NCBI RefSeq assembly: GCF_003435815.1
Contig: NZ_QTUV01000004.1
Location: 124,001 to 188,000 of the forward strand
DNA length: 64,000 nt
Reading direction: 5' to 3'
DNA from: Dorea sp. AM10-31
Lineage (GTDB): Bacteria; Bacillota; Clostridia; Lachnospirales; Lachnospiraceae
This document shows, piece by piece, positions 43,996-51,228 of this stretch. The translations under genes were made by a program, and so were the position numbers. The notes beneath the pieces are model-generated. The model was given only the letters and a program-made list of their open reading frames with translations. It was not told the DNA's origin and did not search any database. Position 1 is the first letter of the stretch. Every line of letters starts with the position of its first letter.

Positions 43996-45390
43996 CTAAC
44001 CTGCTAAATGCATCAGGTTGATTAAAAGGATCCAACTAAGTCCGTAATAGGATACGACGGCAACAAGGTCGTTGACGGTTGTAATAAGTGGCCCGGATGC
44101 GACAGCCGGATCGACATGTATTTTCTTGAAGAAAAGAGGAATACATGTGCCAACGGCGCCGGAAATAACCATTGCCAATAACAGTGAAGCACCGATACAG
44201 CCGGAGACTGCATAGGCGAACAGGAAACTCTTTCCTTTGAAAAGTGCAATATACAATCCGATTAATACAAAGGACAGAACACCAAGGATGAAACCATTGG
44301 AAAATGCAATTTTCATTTCTTTTAATACAAGTTCAAATTTTTGTTTTCCGGTTAATGACTCGTCCATGAGGACACGAATCGTAACAGCAAGCGACTGTGT
44401 ACCGACATTTCCGGCCATATCCAAAATCAGTGACTGGAAACACATAATTAATGTAAGCTGGCTTACAACTGTTTCAAATAATCCGACAACAGAAGAAACA
44501 ACCATGCCAAGACCTAACAGAACCAGAAGCCACGGAAGACGCTTTTTAATACTCTCGCGCAATGGCTCTTTCAAATCTTCTTCAGCGGTCAATCCGGCGA
44601 ACTTTGCATAGTCTTCACCCATCTCGTCATCAACCAGGTCTACCATACTCTGGGATGTGATGACACCTAGCAGTTTGTTTTCATTGTCAAGAATCGGGAT
44701 AGAATCCTCGGAATAATCTTTTAACTTTTCAATACAATCATCAATCAGTTCATTTCCATATACATAAGGATAAGACGTTACGATCAAGTCTTCCAACGGC
44801 TGATCCTGTCTTGCGATGATCAGATCTTTCAGATCCATAGCACCATAAAAAGTCTGTTTGTCTGTCACCATAAATATAGTAGAAATATTATCATTTTTTG
44901 CCGCCTGGTCAATAAGGCTGCTCATTGCCTGCTTGACCGTGAGATTTTCACGGATCATAATGCAGTTGGTTGTCATTTTGCTACCGATTTCTTCCTCGTC
45001 GAAAGAAGCAATAATGGCGATGTCTTTTCTGGCATCATCATCCATCAGTTCGATAAAAAGATTCTTTTTGTCTTTTGGAACCATCTGCAAAACATCTACA
45101 ACGGCATCTGTTTCCATTGCAGACAAAATTAATGCCGCTTTTTTGACATCAATTTCATTCAAATATTCTGCTGCTTCTTTTTCATCGGTGTGTTCAAAGA
45201 TATCAGAAAGCATATCCAGGTCGAGAATACGACAAAGTTTGACACGCTCTTTTACGGTCAGTTCCGGAAAAACTTCTGCGAGATCATTCTCGTGGTAGTC
45301 TTCCAGTTTGTTTCGCATAATCCCCGGAGAGGTGTTGCTCCGGATGATTTTTAGAATCTCCGGTGTGTAATTCTGTGTTTTATTTTCCAT
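43996..45390 (-). CDS. mgtE: Magnesium transporter MgtE
   Basis: 464 residues from the ATG ending at 45390; an ATG four codons upstream overlaps the ribosome binding site GGAGGT. Domains: N-terminal MgtE superhelix (about 10-130, with LAEVFPELTVKERVKLCRIL), paired CBS domains (about 130-255), plug helix and five-helix membrane domain (about 280-464) with MCFQSLILDMAGNVGTQSLAVTIR and SGAVGTCIPLFFKKIHVDPAVASGPLITTVNDL. A homodimeric Mg2+ channel gated by cytoplasmic Mg2+ bound to the N and CBS domains. Its promoter is about 240 nt upstream, leaving a long leader. Confidence 0.94.
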   Translation of the reverse strand: MENKTQNYTPEILKIIRSNTSPGIMRNKLEDYHENDLAEVFPELTVKERVKLCRILDLDMLSDIFEHTDEKEAAEYLNEIDVKKAALILSAMETDAVVDVLQMVPKDKKNLFIELMDDDARKDIAIIASFDEEEIGSKMTTNCIMIRENLTVKQAMSSLIDQAAKNDNISTIFMVTDKQTFYGAMDLKDLIIARQDQPLEDLIVTSYPYVYGNELIDDCIEKLKDYSEDSIPILDNENKLLGVITSQSMVDLVDDEMGEDYAKFAGLTAEEDLKEPLRESIKKRLPWLLVLLGLGMVVSSVVGLFETVVSQLTLIMCFQSLILDMAGNVGTQSLAVTIRVLMDESLTGKQKFELVLKEMKIAFSNGFILGVLSFVLIGLYIALFKGKSFLFAYAVSGCIGASLLLAMVISGAVGTCIPLFFKKIHVDPAVASGPLITTVNDLVAVVSYYGLSWILLINLMHLAG

Positions 45391-45628
45391 TTTTACCTCC
45401 AAGTTGCTATGTGATTTTCAGTTGTTTAAGATCCTTAAGAAATGAAAATCAGGGCATGGAAAATAGAATCAAAAATTATAGAAAATAACAGCATCGACTG
45501 TTGCTTGTTTCCGATTCTATATTCTTACTTCGCCCGTGACTATCACAACCGTCCATGCTGTTCACCTGCCTTTAAAATAATTTTAGAAATGATTGTTGGA
45601 ATTATTGCGAAAATTACAAAATCTTCCG
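45391..45628 (-). ncRNA. Long 5' leader of mgtE, possible cis-regulatory RNA (class not recognised)
   Basis: About 238 nt between the predicted start point and the mgtE ATG. AACAGCAT at 45489-45496 can pair with ATGCTGTT at about 45553-45560, and TGATTTTCA/TGAAAATCA arms flank 45412-45453. I do not see the M-box (ykoK) consensus. Open frames here are short and not protein-like. Confidence 0.4.
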
Positions 45629-45634
45629 TAGAAT

Positions 45635-45663
45635 ATTATAGCCTTTTCGATAATGAGGCGCAA
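45635..45663 (-). promoter_or_regulatory. Promoter of mgtE
   Basis: On the minus strand TTGCGC (45663-45658), 17-bp spacer, TATAAT (45640-45635). Confidence 0.6.
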
Positions 45664-45766
45664 GTGCTTTTATATGTAATAAAGTAAATTTACATCGTTT
45701 TAACAGAAATACATTTGTCAAAACACCAAAAAAACAAACAAAAAAGTGAGAAAATGTGAATTATGA

Positions 45767-45795
45767 TTGACGGAAAATGTGGAAAGTAGTATTAT
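45767..45795 (+). promoter_or_regulatory. Promoter of the AhpD-like gene
   Basis: TTGACG (45767-45772), 17-bp spacer, TATTAT (45790-45795), 53 nt before the ATG at 45848. Confidence 0.75.
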
Positions 45796-45847
45796 GTTCC
45801 TATAAACCTACTGAAAGAATATGTTATAAAATGGAGGGCATTAAGAA

Positions 45848-46402
45848 ATGGCAAGAGTAGCATTTACAAATGAAAAAGAAGCTACAGGAAAAGAACTGGA
45901 AGCTTATCTTGAGTTAAAGAATCAGGGAAAATTAACAAATATGAAAGAAGCACTGCTTCAGGATTATGCAACATATGACGCATTTATGGGATGGTATACA
46001 TCATGGAACAGACTGGTTGAAATTATTGGACAGCGTGCAGCAATTGTTTATGCACATTCTGTATCTTCAACAAACGGATGCCTTCTGTGCTCCTTATTCT
46101 TCGTAAGCGATTTAGCAGAGATCGGAATTGATCCATCTAACTTTGAACCAACTGAGAAAGAAGCACTTCTGAAGAGTCTTGCAGAGCAGATCGTTAAGAA
46201 CCCTACAAAAGTATCTGACGAAACATTTACAGAGTTAAAGAAATATTACACTGACAAAGAGATCGTAGTTATTGTTGGATTTGCATGCCAGATGATGGCA
46301 ACAAATAATTTCAACTCTGTATTACAGATCGATGTTGACCAGAGACTGATCCCAATTCAGGACAAGTTTGAGCCTGCAACATGGAGAGATGCTATTAAAT
46401 AA
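45848..46402 (+). CDS. AhpD / carboxymuconolactone-decarboxylase-like protein
   Basis: 184 residues behind TGGAGGG. Helical, with RAAIVYAHSVSSTNGCLLCSLFF around residues 63-85: a CxxC pair (C-L-L-C) placed as in AhpD-type alkylhydroperoxidase-like proteins, but the usual histidine three residues after the second Cys is absent. Such proteins can reduce peroxides or act as thiol relays; the missing His makes activity uncertain. Single-gene unit with its own promoter and terminator. Confidence 0.7.
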   Translation: MARVAFTNEKEATGKELEAYLELKNQGKLTNMKEALLQDYATYDAFMGWYTSWNRLVEIIGQRAAIVYAHSVSSTNGCLLCSLFFVSDLAEIGIDPSNFEPTEKEALLKSLAEQIVKNPTKVSDETFTELKKYYTDKEIVVIVGFACQMMATNNFNSVLQIDVDQRLIPIQDKFEPATWRDAIK

Positions 46403-46430
46403 GTTTCGCAGGAAAATAGTAAGGGAACGA

Positions 46431-46476
46431 AAAAGACTTCATTTTTGGGCGTGCCCAGGGTGAAGTCTTTTGTTTT
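46431..46476 (+). terminator. Rho-independent terminator
   Basis: AAAAGACTTCA (46431-46441) pairs with TGAAGTCTTTT (46461-46471) with an inner GGGC/GCCC, then T-rich TGTTTT. Confidence 0.85.
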
Positions 46477-46480
46477 GTTC

Positions 46481-46613
46481 GCCAAATACAGATCCTTGTG
46501 CAAGCACAAATCTGTACTTGGCTCATCGTATACACAGAGACAAGATACGCTCTCGAGAATCTTGCTCTGATTAGCGGTCGTTAAATGCTGTCATGCAAAT
46601 ATGATGCATTTGC
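46481..46613. repeat. Three consecutive hairpins in an otherwise empty spacer
   Basis: 46481-46522 is a near-perfect inverted repeat (GCCAA...TTGGC with TTGTGC/GCACAA in the centre). 46541-46564 pairs CAAGAT with ATCTTG around CTCTCGAG, and 46595-46613 pairs GCAAAT with ATTTGC. Could be a dispersed intergenic repeat or small RNA; no promoter was identified. Confidence 0.45.
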
Positions 46614-46627
46614 TTCGTTGCCATAAC

Positions 46628-46654
46628 AAAAAAACTCTTGATTACTCAAGAGTT
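46628..46654 (-). terminator. Terminator of tRNA-Leu
   Basis: ACTCTTGA/TCAAGAGT stem; on the minus strand it is followed by a run of Ts (46634-46628), 12 nt after the tRNA 3' end. Confidence 0.85.
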
Positions 46655-46665
46655 CTTATCGCTAG

Positions 46666-46749
46666 TGCGGAGAAAGGGACTTGAACCCTCACAGGATAAA
46701 CTCCCACTAGAACCTGAATCTAGCGCGTCTGCCATTCCGCCATCTCCGC
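46666..46749 (-). tRNA. tRNA-Leu(CAG)
   Basis: Minus-strand sequence begins GCGGAGATGGCGGAATGGC and ends with the matching acceptor strand TCTCCGC plus discriminator A (46666). Anticodon stem CTAGA/TCTAG holds loop TTCAGGT, anticodon CAG. A long variable arm (GTGGGAGTTTATCCTGT) marks it as class II. TTC-loop GGTTCAAGTCC is canonical. CCA is not encoded. Confidence 0.96.
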
Positions 46750-46880
46750 TCGCTGACAAAAAGTATAATATCACATTCTGGCAGATAATGCAAATGTTTT
46801 TTTGCATTATTTTGAAAAAATATGCAAATTTTTATTTGCACTCAATTGTAAAACGAAAGTCCATACTTTTTATCCCATGC

Positions 46881-47999
46881 TTAATGGACTTCAATTCCAT
46901 TGACTTCCAGATGTTCATCAATCGGAATAACGAGACATTTCCGCCCGTCAATTTCTCGGGTTTCAACGAGATCAGACCGCTCCGGGTTTACTTTCAGAAC
47001 AATATCCGGAGTTTCAATCTGGAAAGTTTTTGTGCTTGCAATATTGGCGGCAAGTAATGTCTGTTTTTCGCCGACCACTTCCTCAAACTCCTCATCGAAA
47101 GTTTCGAGATGTTCCTGGGAAGCGCCGCTTCTGGCAAGAAGATTCTTCATTTCCGGTTTGCCGAGTTCTAGCGGTTCCGGTGTTTCTTTGGCTTCTTCGA
47201 TCATTTCATTCAGATTATCGTGAATATTTCTTACAACTTCATAATCACAATCTTCCCCCAGTGTGTCACTGATGATCGTTTGGAAAGATGCTTTCTGATC
47301 TTTTGCGGTAAGTGGGATCTGGCTTCCGAGAACATTTTCAATGAAGTCCGGCTGCAGCTCTTCTGGTTTCTTGGAGTAATACAGAACTCCGTGAAGATCA
47401 CTTGCACGGTCATTAAATGCCGGGAAGAGGAAACCTTTGACAGGTAATTCCACAAACCAGTCGCGGATACGGTCCTCAATATTGTTCGTCTCTGCATTGT
47501 ATGTAAGTCCCGCTTTGGTAAGATTTACCGGACAGATACTGCACATGATATGTTCATATACAGTATCGGAAGCATCGAACATCTCCAGACCGTCTGAAGA
47601 TTTGCCCGGCACATCATAGACCGCATGGATCAGTATGATGTAATAATTTTCTGGGTAAATATAATTTTCAATGACCTTATCGTAAAATTCCTCAACCAGA
47701 AGATCATCGGTAAGCTTGCTGTCACGGAGCTTTAAGAGAAATTCCTGCGTTCCACCCGGCATCTCCTGCTCTGTCGGAAATTCCATGTTCATCAGATTTT
47801 TCCCAAGTGTTCCGGATAACGTATGTTTGAAAATATCAAAATATTTGAAGGCTTCTTCTTCCGGCATGGAAAGAAAAGCCTTTTTCAGTTCTGTCTTTTT
47901 TTCTTTCTCGTGATCCACATAGCAGCCGCAAATACGTGTAATTGCACAGTTTTCCGGCGTGAACTGCTTGCGGATTTCCAGTACTTCTTTCTTGTTCAT
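46881..47999 (-). CDS. DUF4317 family protein
   Basis: 372 residues behind GGGAG on the minus strand. The start MNKKEVLEIRKQFTPENCAITRICGCYVDHEKEKK is characteristic of the DUF4317 family found in Firmicutes; function unknown. Soluble, acidic, no signal peptide. A GAS-x-EHL-x-x-F segment near residue 290 precedes a C-terminal strand region ending IDEHLEVNGIEVH. It stands alone, downstream of nothing on its strand, and divergent from the sda operon. Confidence 0.8.
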   Translation of the reverse strand: MNKKEVLEIRKQFTPENCAITRICGCYVDHEKEKKTELKKAFLSMPEEEAFKYFDIFKHTLSGTLGKNLMNMEFPTEQEMPGGTQEFLLKLRDSKLTDDLLVEEFYDKVIENYIYPENYYIILIHAVYDVPGKSSDGLEMFDASDTVYEHIMCSICPVNLTKAGLTYNAETNNIEDRIRDWFVELPVKGFLFPAFNDRASDLHGVLYYSKKPEELQPDFIENVLGSQIPLTAKDQKASFQTIISDTLGEDCDYEVVRNIHDNLNEMIEEAKETPEPLELGKPEMKNLLARSGASQEHLETFDEEFEEVVGEKQTLLAANIASTKTFQIETPDIVLKVNPERSDLVETREIDGRKCLVIPIDEHLEVNGIEVH

Positions 48000-48172
48000 A
48001 GGTCATACACTCCCTTTTTTAGACTGACTTCAATGTTAGCATATCATGACTTTGTTTACAAGTTTGCAGTGTCAAAATAGATGAATACAGGAGTGGAAAG
48101 TGCGGTGGAAATTATGTGATTTTTATAACAAAAAAGAGAAAGAAAATAAGTAGAACGGCGTACAGAAAAAGA

Positions 48173-48201
48173 TTGTAAAGAGAGGTGAGAAAACGTATAA
48201 T
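48173..48201 (+). promoter_or_regulatory. Promoter of sdaAB-sdaAA-nth
   Basis: TTGTAA (48173-48178), 17-bp spacer, TATAAT (48196-48201), 46 nt before the sdaAB ATG. Confidence 0.75.
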
Positions 48202-48246
48202 AAGAAGTAGATATGTGTCAAAAAATAGAAAAGAGAGGGTAAAAAA

Positions 48247-48918
48247 ATGGGAAATATCTTTGATATTTTAGGACCGGTTATGATCGGTCCATCAAGCTCC
48301 CACACAGCAGGTGCAGCGCGCATCGGTCTTATTGCAAGACAATTGTTCGGGAGACAGCCAGAGAAAGCTACAGTATATCTGCATGGCTCATTTGCTGCAA
48401 CGGGGAAAGGACACGGAACGGACAAAGCACTGATCGCAGGATTATTGGGGATGCTGCCAGACGATATGCGGATTCCGGTAAGTTTTGATGTAGCAAAAGA
48501 AGAAGGCATGGAATTTACAATTGAGAACAAGGACATTAAAGGTGCACACCCGAATACAGCACAGATTGTGATGGAAGCAGAAGGTGTTCCGACGATGAAG
48601 ATGCAGGCACATTCCATCGGTGGTGGTCGTATCAAAGTCTGCAAGCTGGATGGAATAGACGTGAATTTCAGCGGTGAGACATGCACTTTGATTATTCGAA
48701 ATATAGATGAACCTGGACGGATCATGGATGTATCATCAGCACTTTCCAAAGCGGAGATTAATATTGCGACAATGCAGGTATTTCGCGATAAACGTGGCGG
48801 CTGTGCGGTAATGGTTGTTGAGACAGATCAGGTGATTCCGAAGGAAGCAATCGAAGATCTGGAAAGTAAGCCGGGAATTATCCGGGTAAAATTCCTGGAT
48901 CCGAACGGAGTAGAGTAA
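48247..48918 (+). CDS. sdaAB: L-serine ammonia-lyase, iron-sulfur-dependent, beta subunit
   Basis: 223 residues behind AAGAGAGGG. FDILGPVMIGPSSSHTAGAARIG is the conserved start of the beta chain, and the C-terminal ACT domain (TLIIRNIDEPGRIMDVSSALSKAEINIATMQV, about 143-215) may sense serine. With the alpha subunit it deaminates serine to pyruvate and ammonia, feeding the pyruvate pool used by the Por enzyme. The alpha gene follows after 25 nt. Confidence 0.94.
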   Translation: MGNIFDILGPVMIGPSSSHTAGAARIGLIARQLFGRQPEKATVYLHGSFAATGKGHGTDKALIAGLLGMLPDDMRIPVSFDVAKEEGMEFTIENKDIKGAHPNTAQIVMEAEGVPTMKMQAHSIGGGRIKVCKLDGIDVNFSGETCTLIIRNIDEPGRIMDVSSALSKAEINIATMQVFRDKRGGCAVMVVETDQVIPKEAIEDLESKPGIIRVKFLDPNGVE

Positions 48919-48943
48919 GAATAGTAAAAGGAGATAGAAGCGT

Positions 48944-49813
48944 ATGTCATATCAATCAATGGAAGAAGCGCAGCTACGCTGCAAAAAAGATGGCATTCCA
49001 TTCTGGAAGGCTGTACAGATAGAAGATGCAAATGAAAGAGGAGTTACACTGGAGAACTCCTGGAAACAGATGACAGGTATGTGGCAGTCTATGCTGGAAA
49101 ACCTGGATGCCTATGAAGAGAATCTGGTTTCACAAAGTGGAATGGTCGGAAAAGACGGCGGTCAGATGGATGTCTACAGAGAGAATGAGAAACCGTTATG
49201 TGGCGATTTTATGGCAAAAGTTATGGCAAATGCATTGAAAATGGGCTGTAATAATGCATGCATGAAGAGAATAGTAGCAGCACCGACTGCTGGAGCATGT
49301 GGTGTACTTCCGGCAGTTCTTGTTACTTATTATAGAGAGTATCAGGTGCCGGAGGAAACGATGATAGAAGCATTATATGTAGCAGCAGGTCTGGGACAGA
49401 TCATAGCCAACAGAGCATATCTTGCAGGTGCATCAGGTGGATGTCAGGCTGAGATCGGTTCCGGCTCCGGGATGGCAGCAGGTGCAATCTGTCATGTACG
49501 TGGCGGTAACAGTGAAGTGATCGCCAATGCATGTGCAATGGCGCTTAAGAATCTGATGGGACTGGTATGCGATCCGGTAGCGGGACTGGTAGAAGTCCCA
49601 TGTGTGAAGAGAAATGTCGGAGGTGCAGTGAATGCACTGGCAGCTGCAGATATGGCGCTGGCTGGAATTACAAGTAAGATCCCGATCGATCAGGTGATTG
49701 ATGCAATGAAAGATGTTGGAGATAAGATGGATGTCACTCTTCGTGAGACGGGTATCGGTGGTGTCGCAGGCACACCGGCAGGACAGGCTGTTGCAGAAAA
49801 ACTGGGTATGTAA
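48944..49813 (+). CDS. sdaAA: L-serine ammonia-lyase, iron-sulfur-dependent, alpha subunit
   Basis: 289 residues behind AAAGGAGA. Cysteines for the 4Fe-4S cluster are in NNACMKRIVAAPTAGACGVLPAV, ASGGCQAEIGSGSGMAAGA and GLVCDPVAGLVEVPCVKRN. The cluster acts as a Lewis acid on the serine hydroxyl; oxygen-sensitive, typical of anaerobes. Ends with GGVAGTPAGQAVAEKLGM, as in the family. Middle gene of the sda-nth unit. Confidence 0.95.
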   Translation: MSYQSMEEAQLRCKKDGIPFWKAVQIEDANERGVTLENSWKQMTGMWQSMLENLDAYEENLVSQSGMVGKDGGQMDVYRENEKPLCGDFMAKVMANALKMGCNNACMKRIVAAPTAGACGVLPAVLVTYYREYQVPEETMIEALYVAAGLGQIIANRAYLAGASGGCQAEIGSGSGMAAGAICHVRGGNSEVIANACAMALKNLMGLVCDPVAGLVEVPCVKRNVGGAVNALAAADMALAGITSKIPIDQVIDAMKDVGDKMDVTLRETGIGGVAGTPAGQAVAEKLGM

Positions 49814-49869
49814 TACATCATTCCAAGATTACAGATGATTAGTGATGGCAGCAAGAAGGAGCAGACAGA

Positions 49870-50505
49870 ATGACAAAAAAACAAAGAGCACTTGAAGTAA
49901 TAGAACGTTTGAAAAAGAGATATCCGGATGCGGACTGTACATTGGACTATGATCAGGCATGGAAGCTACTGGTAAGTGTGAGACTTGCCGCACAGTGTAC
50001 GGATGCCAGAGTGAATATAGTCGTTGAAACATTGTATGATAAGTATCCGACGGTGAAAGCGCTGGCACAGGCTTCACCGGAAGAGATTGAAGAAATTGTC
50101 AGACCATGCGGACTTGGCAAAAGTAAGGCAAGAGATATCAGCGCCTGCATGAAGATTCTGGATGAACAATACGACGGAAATGTACCGGATGATTTTCAAG
50201 CGCTTCTGAAACTTCCAGGTGTTGGGCGTAAAAGCGCAAACCTGATTATGGGAGATGTGTTTGGAAAACCTGCGATCGTTACAGATACACACTGTATCCG
50301 GCTGTCTAACCGGATCGGACTGGTAGATGGAATCAAAGATCCGAAGAAAGTAGAGATGGAACTATGGAAGATCATCCCTCCGGAAGAAGGAAGTGAGCTC
50401 TGCCATCGTCTTGTATATCACGGAAGAGAAGTCTGTACAGCACGGACAACGCCACACTGTGACAGATGCTGTCTGGCAGATATCTGTAAAAAAGTGGGAG
50501 TCTGA
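49870..50505 (+). CDS. nth: Endonuclease III
   Basis: 211 residues behind AAGGAG (49857-49862). Helix-hairpin-helix LPGVGRKSANLIM with the catalytic Lys, and the Asp in VTDTHCIRLSNRIG. DNA glycosylase/AP lyase for oxidised pyrimidines. The C-terminal 4Fe-4S ligands are spaced C-x7-C-x2-C-x5-C (CTARTTPHCDRCCLADIC), one residue longer in the first gap than the usual C-x6-C. This is the only gene I found in the window that ends in TGA. Confidence 0.93.
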   Translation: MTKKQRALEVIERLKKRYPDADCTLDYDQAWKLLVSVRLAAQCTDARVNIVVETLYDKYPTVKALAQASPEEIEEIVRPCGLGKSKARDISACMKILDEQYDGNVPDDFQALLKLPGVGRKSANLIMGDVFGKPAIVTDTHCIRLSNRIGLVDGIKDPKKVEMELWKIIPPEEGSELCHRLVYHGREVCTARTTPHCDRCCLADICKKVGV

Positions 50506-50587
50506 AGTATCATGTCGTTTTTGAAGAATGTCAGTGACAGATTCTTCATATATAGCTAAAAGTCAGACTATAAAGGTAGTAATAAAA

Positions 50588-50650
50588 AACAGCACGGTAA
50601 TATCTGAAAATGAGGGAATTCCTCAGAAAGATATTGCGGTGCTGCTTTTG
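50588..50650 (+). terminator. Long hairpin terminator after nth
   Basis: CAGCAC (50590-50595) pairs with GTGCTG (50639-50644), with AATATCT/AGATATT and an inner TGAGGGAATTCCTCA palindrome; TTTTGT follows. Confidence 0.75.
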
Positions 50651-50731
50651 TATTGCCCTAATATCCGGAAAAAACTGTCAGTGGCAGGCTTTGTAGCTCG
50701 CTTTAGCATTGCCCGACAGAAACAACAGGTC

Positions 50732-50968
50732 TTAAGAGTTCATATTTTTCAAGGTTTCCATTAATTCAAGATCGCTGCTTTTTAATTTTACGTTAGTACA
50801 GTAATTTTTTCCTTCTGGCGTAGTTACATTTATTTCAATAATAGTTCCTTCTACAAGAGCATTCTGTGATACGGCATTCAAAAACAATGGGAATTTTGGA
50901 TGATTCCGGCGAAATGTTTCCATGGCATTTTTCATTTTTGATAACATGGTAATCTGATTGAAATTCAT
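50732..50968 (-). CDS. Small conserved hypothetical protein (78 aa)
   Basis: Starts MNFNQITMLSKMKNAMETFRRNHPKF behind AAAGGAGA on the minus strand. A short amphipathic helix, then a central beta part (EGTIIEINVTTPEGKNYCTNVKLKSSDLELMETLKNM). I recall similar short proteins in Lachnospiraceae but no function. No signal peptide or membrane segment. Good ribosome binding site, start and codon pattern support a real gene. It faces the nth operon convergently. Confidence 0.75.
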   Translation of the reverse strand: MNFNQITMLSKMKNAMETFRRNHPKFPLFLNAVSQNALVEGTIIEINVTTPEGKNYCTNVKLKSSDLELMETLKNMNS

Positions 50969-51228
50969 AGATGTTCTGTCTCCTTTTCTTATTTGCTTTT
51001 ACGATTATAACGAAGAATAGACAGATAGTCAAAAGATATTTTGTGATAATATTTTAAAGTATGTTATGATAAAACTAAGAAACTATTTACAGAATCTTTA
51101 GATTTGCAGATGGAAAAATGTGCTAAGATGATATAGAAGATTGGGGAGAATTGTAGGAGTATACAGTACGGAATAATTCGTATGGCATTTTTTAATCCTA
51201 ACATAAAATAAAAGGAGGCAGGGACTAA

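Noticed and set aside
45391..45628. M-box (ykoK) riboswitch at mgtE
   Set aside because: The conserved GGTGAGGCTCC-type core is not found, so the leader is left unclassified.
45442..45687. An 81-codon open frame on the plus strand between mgtE and the AhpD-like gene
   Set aside because: No ribosome binding site, odd composition, and it lies over the mgtE leader and promoter.
48123..48749. A 208-codon minus-strand open frame over sdaAB
   Set aside because: It is the antisense shadow of a well-supported sdaAB gene and has a low-complexity C-terminus.
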